Positions 23,926 through 34,422 of a stretch of 64,000 bases of DNA are shown piece by piece. The notes under the pieces were generated by a model, which was not told the origin of the DNA, made no database searches, and saw only the letters and a list, made by a program, of their open reading frames with translations. The stretch comes from Arthrinium phaeospermum (lineage: Eukaryota > Ascomycota > Sordariomycetes > Amphisphaeriales > Apiosporaceae): the NCBI GenBank assembly GCA_006503535.1, contig QYRS01000002.1:2418001-2482000 (forward strand). The letters are read 5' to 3'. Both the position numbers and the translations under genes were made by a program. Within the stretch, counting starts at the first letter, position 1, and each line of letters begins with the position of its first letter.

Positions 23926-24832
23926 GTATGAAGATGGCTGACTAGGTAATCTTTAGCAGACTATCGACCGCCGAGACGAAAGGGGATAAAGAAGTACGGG
24001 ATAAACGTATAAAAACTTAGAACCAATTACAGTCGCTCTAACATGTCTTTATATAGATAGAAGCGAGGAACTTGTATCGCTAATAAGACACTTTCACGCC
24101 CACGCAATCATGTCCTGTGGATTACTCGTTTAAGCCTCCTGGCTGCAATGGTCTGGCAACCAACAAAGAACAGGTGCCAGCCACCATGAGATTAGTCATC
24201 TCCGTTCCCATCTATACACAGGTCGTATAGCCATTGACTTCTGTGTGGCTCGGCCGGACATGGTGGCCTGGACGACGGTGTGTTCCGAACGAAGTAGACG
24301 TACCGGCTCTCAACACTAGATGGGACTAAGACGAGTGCCGCAACCAACATGGTGCAATGGCTGGTTTAAGGGGTATTGTCAGGCTGCTTACACCAGCACC
24401 AACCATGGTGTAATTTTGATCGCGCATAGAAACCAGCGTGTTCCATCATCAGATTACATGGTAATCAAGAGGCTTACTGGAACCGATCTGAAAGGATGGC
24501 AATCTCGCTATTGTCAAAGTTGCGCCGGGCAGAACGGGCATTAGTGGGGACTTGCTAAATCCAGTGAATGGATCTCCCCCATTACTCACTTGCTTAGCCG
24601 AAGCTGGGGAATGTTGGGGAAAGTCTCCGACATCGTTGGTCAATGATGACAGTACTGACTGCCAGGAATACACGTTATATCCCCGAGTTAATTATCCAGG
24701 CCTTGATACCACTAGACGTGCACTTTCTTGATATATATAAAAAACCTCTTTACGAGAGGCAACAGTTTCTTTCGTGTTTTTTTGTAAGTTGAGGCAGTTC
24801 TTGCGTATACCCCGACTTACAGGTTCACCACC
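23926..24832. other. Divergent promoter region (hemerythrin-like / LDH2-type)
   Basis: About 0.9 kb sits between two divergent genes. It contains the TATA element of the LDH2-type gene near 24731 and A/T-rich DNA around 23990-24070. No coding gene is seen. Confidence 0.5.
24731..24744 (+). promoter_or_regulatory. TATA box of the LDH2-type gene
   Basis: ATATATATAAAAAA lies about 100 bases before the start codon at 24833, with a T-rich stretch just after it. Spacing and sequence fit a TATA element of a regulated fungal promoter. Confidence 0.6.
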
Positions 24833-26104
24833 ATGGCAACCCCAACAGAAAACCCGCAACCAAAGCCGGCCGCCGAGGACGAGGAGAGCCGCAAACTCTT
24901 CGTCACGGCGGCCGACGCCCAGGCCTTCGCGGAAGGCGTGCTGCGCGGCAACGGCGCGCCGCCGGAGCACGCCCGCACGGTGGCCGAGTGCCTGGTGGCG
25001 GCGGACCTGCGGGGCGTGGACACGCACGGGGTGAACCGGCTGCCGTCGTACATGGCGCGGGTGCGGGCGGGGGTGCTGGACGCGGCGGCCAGCCCGACGC
25101 TGACGCAGACGACGCCCGCGGCGGCGCAGGTGGACGGCCGCAACACGTTCGGGGCCGTGGCGGGGGCGGCGGCGGTGCGGGCCGCCGTCGACATGGCGCG
25201 CGTGTACGGGATCGGCATGGTGTCGGTCAAGCACTCGAACCACTTCGGCATGAGCGCGTGGCTCGTGCAAAAGGCCCTCGACGCGGGCATGATGAGCCTC
25301 GTCTTCACCAACTCGAGCCCCGCGCTGCCCGCGTGGGGGGCCCGCACCAAGCTGCTGGGGGTCTCGCCGATTGCGTGCGGGGCCCCTGGCGCCGACGACG
25401 AGTCGCCGTTCATCCTGGACATGGCGCCCTCGATTGCGGCCCGCGGCAAGGTCTACAAGGCTAAGCGGCGTGGTGAGAAGATTCCGATGGACTGGGCTCT
25501 GGACGCCGAGGGTCGGCCAACGGATGATCCCGCTGCGTAAGTAGTCAGTCCCTGACTGTAGAGGGTTAAGAGCGGTCGGCCAGCCAAGCTCACTTGCTCT
25601 TCTTCCTGCGTGGATAAGAAAAGGTCTTTTCCATTAACTACATCGTGCTAATTGCTCTCCATACTCAACAGAGCGCTCGAAGGCGTGATGCTGCCTATGG
25701 GCGGCCCCAAGGGCTCGGCCCTGTCCATCATGATGGACGTCTTCTCGGGCGTCTTTTCCGGCTCGGCCTTTGCGGGCCACGTGGCGAACCCGTACGACCC
25801 GTCGCGCCCAGCCGACGCGGGCCACTTCGTCGTGGCCATCAAGCCCGACCTGTTCCTGCCGCTCGCCGACTTCCGCGAGCGCATGCGGTACCTGTACGAC
25901 CGCGTCGTCCACGAGTCCGAGCCCGCCGCCGGCGTCGACCGCGTCTACTTCCCCGGCGAGATCGAGCAGCGGACGGAGCGTGAGCGCCGCCGCGACGGTA
26001 TCCCGTACGTTGCGGCCGAGGTGGCGGCGCTGGACGAGGAGGCGCGCAGGGTCGGGGCCGAGGCTATTAGGGTGGTGATGCCGGTGGAGGGGAGTGGCCA
26101 ATAG
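24833..26104 (+). CDS. Malate/L-lactate dehydrogenase family (LDH2) oxidoreductase
   Basis: Two exons (24833-25536 and 25672-26104) give 378 residues. The 135-nt intron runs from GTAAGT to CAACAG and completes an Ala codon. The protein fits the NAD(P)-dependent LDH2/malate dehydrogenase type 2 family, which is unrelated to classical LDH. Its marks are VAADLRGVDTHGVNRLPSY near residue 55, the VSVKHSNHFGMSAW active-site region near residue 132, FILDMAPSIAARGKV near residue 198, and the C-terminal MGGPKGSALSIMMDV. Members reduce 2-oxo acids or oxidise malate, lactate, ureidoglycolate or sulfolactate. The substrate here is not readable. There is no targeting peptide, so it is probably cytosolic. 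The coding DNA is very GC-rich, but so are other genes in this window, so that alone is not evidence of transfer. Confidence 0.9.
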
Positions 26105-27789
26105 CGGAGAATATGATACGACGTGCATGAATTACGCTGCGGTGGATGCTGTATACCTACTGCAAATATTTCCCGCGCAGCCCACATGCAACCCATATCA
26201 CATGTCGGGCTCTGAAGATACGGCTGGAAGGAATTCGAGTGGTTTCTCGTCGTTCAAATGGTTTACATTCGATCTAGTGGCGTTCGTGTCTGTTCAATCA
26301 TAATGATTTCTACAAGATTTCGTTTTCCAAGCCCACGGATGATCCAGCAGGATGGTTGGTGGGACGGACGTGGCGGCTGTAGATTGTGGCTGCAGCCAAG
26401 CGACCTAATAAATGTCCGGGACCCGGACTGTTGTGCCAATTAATTCCTGTTGCAAGATTCCGGGCTGCAAGTTACCAACTCGGTGGCGTCCAGAGCCCAG
26501 GCCCAGGCTCAGACCCTTTTCTAACTGGTCCCTGAAAACCGTCTCGTGTTGCCATGCAGATTTAGGGTTGGAGCGGCGGCATCGTGGTTACTAACACGCG
26601 GATCTGCGGCGTTACTAAGGATAGCTCGTCCCCTGACTAACAGCCTAGGGCTCCCGTGGTGCCTCTGTGCAGAGCCTTTGGGTTAGTTAGAACCGCCTAC
26701 CCGTGGAAAGTGTGCAAATTGGGAATCGTGTAATCAAATACTAGTGTTGCTTTGGGATATAGAGAAGGTACGCACGGCGCCGGTGATGTCCCGGTTCGTC
26801 ACAACGAGGCCGGTAAGCGGGGCTAACATGTTAGAGCTATCCTACGGACCGTCCCCGGAAGCAAAGCCGCAGCGGCTTCTGCTATGCATATGAACCGCAA
26901 GCCATACCAACTCTACGATCCTAAGCAGTCTCGTAGATGTGCCGAAGACCGAGATGCAACAGGTGAACAGAGACGTGATAACATCACTTATTATAGGACC
27001 GCCAGCCGTGACCCACGCCAAACGAGACAGTGTTGTGGAGGGGATCCGCAGGTGTGCTCGGGACCGACTGAGTAACGCCCCTCGGACTATGTAAATAAGC
27101 AACGGGAAGATTGTGCACCGTCTCAAACTCAGGCGCACTGGCCGGAGTCAGACCCCAGGGGGGCGGGAAGGCTGGCGGATTGACAACTAAGAGGCAAGTA
27201 GGTACACGGTGTGCCGGACGTTCAGCTTGGATCCAAGGCTCTCCAAGAAATGAGACGTCCGGACAACCACTTGAGACCGGACCAAAGAGAGGGTGCGGTC
27301 CTCTGGCCAACTAGACGGATGAACCTTTGCACTGTATCGATCCAGCAACTCAAAATGCCAGTTGGTGGGGCTTGCTTGGCTGACATAACACCGAACTAGC
27401 AGTGGTTGTTTGGAGTGCTCGGCCCCTGCCTTTGGGTCTGGTGGTGCTGAGAGCTGTGGGTGCCCCGTCAGTACGGCTTCTCCAAACTTGTCCGCCGGCC
27501 GCCCAGATGAACCGGAAGAGAGGGGAGAAAAACAATTTTTCACAGACCCCCCAACCAGGCGTGGCGGCGGTGTTGGGACGAAATGGGTTTCTTCAAGGCG
27601 TGGGCGTGTTCGGATCCCGCACTCGGTCGTGGAGTCTGATATATATAAGTGAACACAACATCGGCTCTCTCTCTCTCCTGCTTCCAGTTGCACCATCTCA
27701 TTCAGACCATTTCCAAGCATCTACATTCTAAAGTACTCAAATACACTCTTCTTTACTTACTACCCTTCTTTAAATCTCTACTCTTCAAA
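26105..27789 (+). other. Intergenic region with reductase promoter
   Basis: About 1.7 kb without a supportable gene. It ends in a well-formed promoter: a TATA box near 27640, then a (TC)-rich initiator and leader at about 27660-27785. Open frames at about 27187-27731 overlap on both strands and lack domain features. Confidence 0.5.
27638..27649 (+). promoter_or_regulatory. TATA box of hydroxynaphthalene reductase gene
   Basis: TGATATATATAA precedes a CT-repeat leader (27664-27679) and lies about 145 bases before the start codon. This is typical of a strong, regulated fungal promoter. Confidence 0.65.
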
Positions 27790-29024
27790 ATGCCTGGAAC
27801 TACTACCGTCTCTGCCCCCCGCGGCACCAGCAAGTACGATGAGATCCCCGGTCCTCTGGGTCTCGCCTCTGCTTCGCTGGAGGGCAAGGTTGCCCTCGTT
27901 ACTGGTGCCGGTAAGTCTTGAACAGACTCCCAGCCCTACAATCAATTCACCCCATTCCCCAATCTCTATCTTTGCCCAAAATCTGTTGGTTGCGGCTGTC
28001 TGCTGCTATCCGGGCCTAAGAGGGGCCACCCCCACCGGACATCCGGTGCCTCCCATCCTAGTCCCTCCGACAGGGGTCTACTTGCCCCATTTGGCAAAGG
28101 CAATATGTCTCAACTGCAGAACACACGCTGCACGACATTGCATAGCATTGCACCGCATTCCGCGTTTCATCTCCAGATTGACAGGCACAGCCGGCTAACC
28201 ATACTATGCGCTTACAGGTCGCGGTATCGGCCGCGAGATGGCCATGGAGCTCGGCCGCCGCGGCGCCAAGGTGATTGTCAACTACGCCAACAGCCAGGAG
28301 TCGGCCGAGGAGGTGTGCGCGGCCATCAAGAAGTCCGGGTCGGACGCGCGGTCGATCAAGGCCAACGTGTCGGACGTGGACCAGATCGTCAAGATGTTCG
28401 CCGAGGCCGTGAGCTTCTGGGGCAAGCTCGACATCGTCTGCTCCAACAGCGGCGTCGTCTCCTTCGGCCACGTCAAGGACGTCACCCCCGAGGAGTTCGA
28501 CCGCGTCTTCCACGTCAACACCCGCGGCCAGTTCTTCGTCGCCCGCGAGGCCTACAAGCACCTCGAGGTCGGCGGCCGCGTCATCCTCATGGGCTCCATC
28601 ACCGGCCAGGCCAAGGGCGTCCCCAAGCACGCCGTCTACTCGGGCAGCAAGGGCACCATCGAGACCTTTGTGCGCTGCATGGCTGTTGGTACGTATTATC
28701 TATCCTCTTTACGACACTCCGATGGTTGTATGAATGCTAATCATCGCAACAACAACAGACTTCGGCGACAAGAAGATCACCGTCAACTGCATCGCCCCCG
28801 GTGGCATCAAGACCGACATGTACCACGCCGTCTGCCGCGAGTACATCCCCGGCGGCAGCGACCTCGACAACGAGGGCGTTGACGAGTACGCCGCCACCTG
28901 GTCGCCCCTCCACCGTGTCGGTCTCCCCATCGACATTGCCCGTGTCGTCTGCTTCCTGGCCTCCAACGACGGTGGCTGGGTCAACGGCAAGGTCATCGGC
29001 ATTGACGGCCACGCCATGATGTAA
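27790..29024 (+). CDS. Tri/tetrahydroxynaphthalene reductase (SDR, DHN-melanin type)
   Basis: Three exons (27790-27910, 28218-28688, 28759-29024) give 285 residues. Intron 1 is 307 nt, long for this window. The sequence closely follows the fungal 1,3,8-trihydroxynaphthalene reductase/versicolorin reductase group. The N-terminal [18 protein letters not shown] and NADPH-binding loop TGAGRGIG (residues 38-45) match. So do [19 protein letters not shown], the catalytic Ser167, Tyr181 and Lys185 (YSGSK), and [19 protein letters not shown]. These enzymes reduce hydroxynaphthalenes with NADPH during DHN-melanin synthesis, and related members act on anthraquinone intermediates. Choosing between T3HN and T4HN preference is not possible by eye. 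The C-terminus ends in HAMM. No polyketide synthase or scytalone dehydratase is adjacent. Confidence 0.93.
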
Positions 29025-29345
29025 ATAGCCTCGTGTCGTGTTGTTGTCGATTGTCGTTTTGGAAAGTCACCGTGGTTAGGGGGGCCTTGAGTTCCGTCCG
29101 CGGTCTGGGCCCCTGTATATTATATCCTGTTTTCACAACCCATACAGCGCCTTCACTAGGTAGAGAGCATCTCATAGTAGTAGTATAAAAATTGATAGAC
29201 ATCATTTGCAATTTGCCTCGAAAAGTATGTCGCGACTATGGTCCTATCCAATTCTCGTGGGTTTGTATGTGCATTTTAATGTCGATTTGCGAGATGATAT
29301 ACCTACTCAAGCTCTTAGAAAGAACTCAGGCCCTGAACATACCCT
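29025..29345. other. Convergent intergenic region
   Basis: This short region is shared by the 3' ends of the reductase (+) and methyltransferase A (-) genes and probably holds both 3' UTRs. Nothing else is seen. Confidence 0.5.
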
Positions 29346-30837
29346 TCACTCGACAGCATCCAAATTGGGGACTTGCTCTGCAACTATTGGTTTCTGGGCG
29401 TAGATGACGGTGAAGGGAATAGCGAGGCGCAAACTGGCGTCATTGATCATCTCGAGGGCCTCCTGGACGGCGTCGTTGATCTCGCTCGGGGACAGTCCGA
29501 GGTTCTGCAGGGGCTTGAGGCTGACGGGGTCCGCCAACGCGAGGAGGTCCTCGTGCTTCATGAGGCCGAGGTACTTCCGGCACGGGTCGTCGGGCCACGG
29601 GCCTATGGGGATGTCGAAGTGTTCCTCGCGCACGTTGACGAAACCGGCCGCCTCCAACGCCCGCCGCTGGTGCACCGGCTCGACCTCCTCGCGGGTCCAC
29701 GACCCCTTGACCGCCCGGTGGCAGAGGTCGGTGATCCGTCCGAGGCCCGTCTCGGGGCAGATCGGCCGGCGCGCCTCGGGCGGCACGACGCGATTTGGCG
29801 GGTCGGATGGTGGCGAGGGCGTCTCCAGCGGGGCCATGGTGATAAGCGTACATCTTTCATCGTGCGTTTCGAACCAGCTGGGCGCACGGGAGAATGGTCA
29901 GTGGATCAGGCTGGCGGTGATCTGTGTGCGTTCTCCATGGGTCTACATATATATGAAAACTGCTTACCCGCCTGGACGCAGGTTTCTATTTGGTACTACT
30001 TAGCTTGTTCGTTCCGCCTATAGGTGCTCAGCCCGAACTCACCTGAAAATCCTGGCGAGCAGACTATCGAAATCGCCGCGTAGATGTAACAACGTGTGCC
30101 TCATGTAGACCAGATCGAAATCACTGCCATACGTCCACTCATGGTCCTCGATGTCGTCCACCATGAACGACAGATTCGGGGGAACCCAAAGCGGTTGGAT
30201 GGGCGATAGATCGACCCCAAGTACTTGGGCCTCGGGGAACTTATCAGCAACTAGGGCGAAGTCAGCATCGCTCTGTTGCCTAATGGGTTACCAACGGCTC
30301 CGTTACCTTCTACTGCCCAGCTATAGTCCAGAGGAACGTGTTAGTTGTATAACATCGATTGCGATACTGACCATGCTAAACTCACAACCCAGGGCCACAT
30401 CCCAGATCGATGATCTTCTGGGGCCCATTCGCCACCGGGGCCAGAAAGCTTCGGTGGTCGAGGATTTCGCTGTAAAGAATGTGAGCCGCCTCTTCACGGC
30501 TCTGCTCTTTGTCGTCGTTTGGATAGAGGTACCGCCCCGATCGAAAGTGGTGATAGCGCCTTGACATTCATTTTACATTATTTAGCATTGCGTGGATGGA
30601 TGATTGGGAAGCAATGGCACCTGAAACCTACCTCCCACTCTCGTAGTCGTGGTTCCAGACACTCGAGGTAATGGAACGCCAATCAGTGGCTGGCTCGCCC
30701 ATCTCGCTGGCCAAGGTAGATGCACGCGAGGAGAGAGTGTGCCCGGCGGATACACTTTCCGAGTCCGAGCTGTCGTCATACCCCTGCAGATTGCCGGGAC
30801 CGGTATCCCCAGCGATGGGCATACTCGAATTAGCCAT
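29346..30837 (-). CDS. LaeA-like SAM-dependent methyltransferase A (tandem copy 1)
   Basis: Six minus-strand exons fit (30837-30632, 30559-30386, 30320-30307, 30250-30043, 29985-29968, 29877-29346), giving 383 residues. Exons 3 and 5 are microexons of 14 and 18 nt. They restore motif I (IIDLGCGPG joined to FWAVEVA) and the NLRPGGW turn. The remainder matches the LaeA/TAM-domain methyltransferase family of fungi: the YESGRRYHHFRSGRY entry, the post-I acidic strand VLGVDLSPIQPLWVPPN, FDLVYMRHTLLHL, and a C-terminal PIGPWPDDPCRKYLG block. The substrate is unknown. Relatives include global regulators of secondary metabolism as well as ordinary small-molecule methyltransferases. The N-terminal 65 residues are Ser-rich and probably disordered. 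A homologous gene of identical exon structure lies directly upstream. A TATA element at 30973-30982 precedes the start. Confidence 0.87.
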
Positions 30838-31560
30838 TGCCCTAAGAGACAGCCGGATATCACAATCTGTGGGGGCAAAGGGGTAAGGAGTAATGGCGAC
30901 AGGCAGTAAAAAGCTGTTAGGGAGTATGTCGAAGAAGATGCCTCTTGAAGAATCACTCGCGCGTACGGAGTACTATATATATGATGTTCACAGAAGAGGT
31001 CAGTTGGTAGTGTCAGCTCAGTTGCAGGGGCTGCCGACAGGCTGATAAACTAGGCTGCGAAAGCCGATGCAGCATCTTCAGCTGGACGCAGCCAATCATA
31101 GCATCTGTCACTGTACCTTAAACCTCATATCGACACCTCCTCACACCTGAGGATGCGATGGCTTGGCCAAGATGGAACTAAACGTCACTACTAGTTTGCG
31201 TGCGAAGCGGTCAGTATGTTTGCTTGATCATTTTCATCATATCATGTCGAAGATCATGATAGCTGAAACTAGACTAGACAAATTACCCAGGCTGACCCAA
31301 AGCCACAGAAGTCGACCGTATACTAGCACTGCCGCTTTGTCGATATGGTGCTTCGCTCATTCTGACATGGTCCTTTAATGTTTCCAATCTCATGTCTCCA
31401 AGCTTCGTCTCGGACCCATCACTCGAACAGCGCTCGCCATGAAGGACTGTGTACCCCAGGAGTCGAGGCGAGCTTCCTGGCCATTTCTGTGAAAGACAAT
31501 CAATCTTCAGGTAGAGCTGGCACCCCACAAGTTTCCCCATCACCGGTTATCCTCCTTTCA
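30838..31560 (-). other. Spacer between the tandem methyltransferase genes
   Basis: This 723-bp stretch holds the promoter of methyltransferase A and the 3' flank of methyltransferase B, both on the minus strand. It includes a TATA-like element at 30973-30982. No further gene is seen. Confidence 0.55.
30973..30982 (-). promoter_or_regulatory. TATA box of methyltransferase A
   Basis: An ATATATATAG-type element on the minus strand lies about 135 bases before the start codon at 30837. The spacing resembles the TATA elements of the LDH2-type and reductase genes in the same block. Confidence 0.55.
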
Positions 31561-33037
31561 TCAACTGGCTAGCGGGGGTTTCTGGCCGATTATTATTGTT
31601 ATCGGCATCCACATATGTAGACTAGTATCGGCCAAGTCGCGATCGAAGTCGTGCACAACAGCGCTTATGTCACTCTGCGACAGGCCCAGGGCCTGCAATG
31701 GCCTCAGAGCCAGAGGTTCTACGATTTGCCGGAGAACCGACTGGAGCAGGTAGCCAATCCACTTCCCGCGAGGGTGTTCTGGCCATGGGCCAACAGGGGC
31801 CTTATACATGACCTGCCGGACATTGATGAAGCCGATTTCTCTCAGCGCCTGTGGGAGATTCCAAGCCGTGTCCAAGTCAAAGCCGAACTTCTCTCTCTGC
31901 CCTTTGTTGTATAGATAAACGGCGTAGGCGAAGCCATTCTCCGGAGGCAAGGGCGCGTCATCACTGAAGACCTTGGTCTGCAAATCTTCGAATTCGATCC
32001 AGCTAAAATGCACGCGTTAGTAGCGTGACGCCATGCAGGATATGCAAGCCGTATATGGCGCGGTATGTGAGTCTTACCCTCCAGGTCGAAGATTTCTACT
32101 TGTCATCAGCCTCGAGCACGTGGAAGTCGGTTGGCAAGACTCACGCCAGCATCTTTGCTATTAATTCTTTTGGCCGCCTGAGATATGGAGCCACGCTTCC
32201 CAAATGGACGAGATCACTCGGCATGTGGCAGACCCCGTCCAAGTCCGTTTCAATATCGGCAAGGCGGGTGGTCAGATTGGGAGGTGCGAACACAGGCTGG
32301 ATGGGTGAGATGTCCATGGCAACCACCTCGGCACTCGGAAACAACTCAGCAACTGCAAGATCGTTAGCACCGGAGACCTACCCCAGGAGGTGTTGACGAG
32401 CAGCTACCTTCGGAAGCCCATCTGAATGGCGTTCAGTAAAATCAGTCAGAGGTATGCGTGGCGACATTGGGGCATCTGGCCGACGCAGAAGATGCTGACC
32501 GACTTACCCACCATTACCGCAGCCCAGATCAACAATCTTCTGAGCTGTTTCGTCGATGGGTGCGACGAAATGCCGTCCGCCCCTCAGCTCCTTGAACACT
32601 TCGCGCATTTCATCCTCCCGGGCCGAATCCAGCTCATCATTCGGCCAGGGATACGGTTGCGAGCCTCTGTATTGATGATACCGCCTTGCCAGACTCGTTC
32701 GTCAACAACCCATTTAATTTCACCGGATGCTGAGAGAATACGAAATGTGAGAGTACCTTCCATTCTCGAAGTAGTGCTGGGCAATGCTGCTCGTCAAGGA
32801 GCGCCAATCGTCATCCAGCGTCTCCCCCAGCTCACTGTTGCTGGTGGTGGAGGGATCGGGCTGCGATGCTGCATTCTCCGTGATGAGCCCTTCTAAACCG
32901 GAATCATCGAAGTCGCTGGCAAACCCCCAGTCAGGGAATGTCGCATGGGCGGTGTGATGGGCTGGCGAGGATGGACTCGCGCCTCCATCCGGAGTTCTAT
33001 CGATGTCAGCTTCATCGGTGTCGCCTCGGTCTGTCAT
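31561..33037 (-). CDS. LaeA-like SAM-dependent methyltransferase B (tandem copy 2)
   Basis: Six minus-strand exons (33037-32757, 32684-32508, 32421-32408, 32352-32145, 32095-32078, 32002-31561) give 379 residues. Exon lengths 14, 208 and 18 nt are identical to those of methyltransferase A, and every intron falls at the same phase, so the two are duplicates. Motif I reads IVDLGCGNG joined to GWASEVA; then come VVAMDISPIQPVFAPPN, the NLRPGGWIEFEDL turn encoded across the 18-nt microexon, and APVGPWPEHPRGKWIGYLL near the C-terminus. The strand after motif I that reads FDLVYMRH in copy A is SDLVHLGS here, so binding or catalysis may be altered. The 80-residue N-terminus is acidic and Ser/Thr-rich. 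The substrate is unknown. Confidence 0.85.
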
Positions 33038-34422
33038 TGCCGCCGTTATTAGGTGCTGTAGGACGGTGAGACGCCAAGACCGGGAGTCTCTGCCCAGCAG
33101 TCCTACTCAAAAAGATGTGGGAACGGCACAGCGCCCGTACAAAAGAGAGGGAGAAGAGTGGCTCAGGAAGCACGCTGTTGGCCCATTGAAATCAGCAAAA
33201 GAGTTACCCAAAGCGACTGAGACGACGGCACTGAAGGTTATGTATCCGGGGGAATGGCACGCGGAGTATGTATGCATCTGGACCCTGGGCTTTGTCCTGC
33301 AGCTTCATGCAGTGTCCAATTTCCAGATTCTGTGTACCTACTCCAATGCCCTTCGTGACCCCCCTGCTTTCTGCCCCCTCTCTTACAGCTGTTGGCTCTT
33401 ACATATGACCACTAGTTATGGGTTCTCCTACCATTACTTTCACTATCAAGGTCGGCGCTAAGATGATGCACACTCTTTTGCAATACATCTTGTTTGAAGA
33501 ACGCTTGATTGAATCAGACGATCGAGGCGGGCGGGCAGGCAAACATCAGTAGGTGCATGTGTTTACAGCGGCAGATATGTAGATGGTTATGTACAGTTGG
33601 GATAGCTAATGGTTACTACCTAGATAGTGTCAGAGGTAGCTGTGCTTAACCAAATAGCACTTATACTGAAAGACTCTTCATTTTCTATTGAGCAGTATCC
33701 TCTGGAAGAATACGTTAATAATAACTGTAACTGGCCGTGATGGCGCCTGGTGCACTTCCCCGCTCAATATGGCAGTAGGTTTAAGTACCTAAAATGCCTT
33801 GATTACCTACTACTACTTACCTAAACCGTGGCTGCAAAGTGGCACATAAACACTCTACGCCCCACCGGGTCGCCAACCAAAATGATCTCATTGGCTTCTT
33901 GCCAGCGCACTCACGCGCATTAAAAGCACTTAGCGCTTTGAGTGCAGAACACCAGGGTACATGTACTTGGGTACGCGAGTCGCGTCTCTAAATGGAGAAA
34001 GCGCGTCTTGTGTCTAAGAAAACAGCCAGGCCTAATTGAAGTACCCAGGATTATCTGCACACCACTGCTTGCACACTGCTGCTGGCTCGCTCTCAGTGTA
34101 CCTCTCCCACACGTCCTGGTCATGAATTGAGACGAAGCATCAATTGAGGCCCATCATACTGTATCGAAACATTCTTCTTCGGAAACATACCTACCCAACA
34201 CTTCAATTTGTTCATATCCGGTTTCGACCGCCATGCCCATACACTCCAGCGTGCTCTAAGTGTCGAACGCCATATCAGACAAGATACCTTCGACGCGTGC
34301 CTCGCTCCCTCGCTCCCTCTCGCTCACCACCTACCCGGTACCCCCAAGGACTCGAGTCTAACCTGCAGAATCCATGAATTGGAGTCTGTAGGAGGGCAAG
34401 TCGCGTTTGCATTATCTGAAAG
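33038..34422. other. Divergent promoter region (methyltransferase B / CDC45)
   Basis: About 1.4 kb between divergently transcribed genes. The stretch at about 33640-33800 is A/T-rich. C/T-rich DNA at about 34245-34335 precedes CDC45. No gene is supported. Confidence 0.5.

Noticed and set aside
24833..26104. Horizontal transfer of the LDH2-type gene from bacteria
   Set aside because: The gene is very GC-rich and the family is common in bacteria, but it has a normal spliceosomal intron and fungal promoter. Native genes here, such as the MFS and F-box-like genes, are equally GC-rich. A phylogeny would be needed.
22868..33037. DHN-melanin or other secondary metabolite gene cluster
   Set aside because: Only a reductase and methyltransferases are present. 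There is no polyketide synthase, dehydratase, NRPS or terpene cyclase in the window, so a named cluster is not supported.
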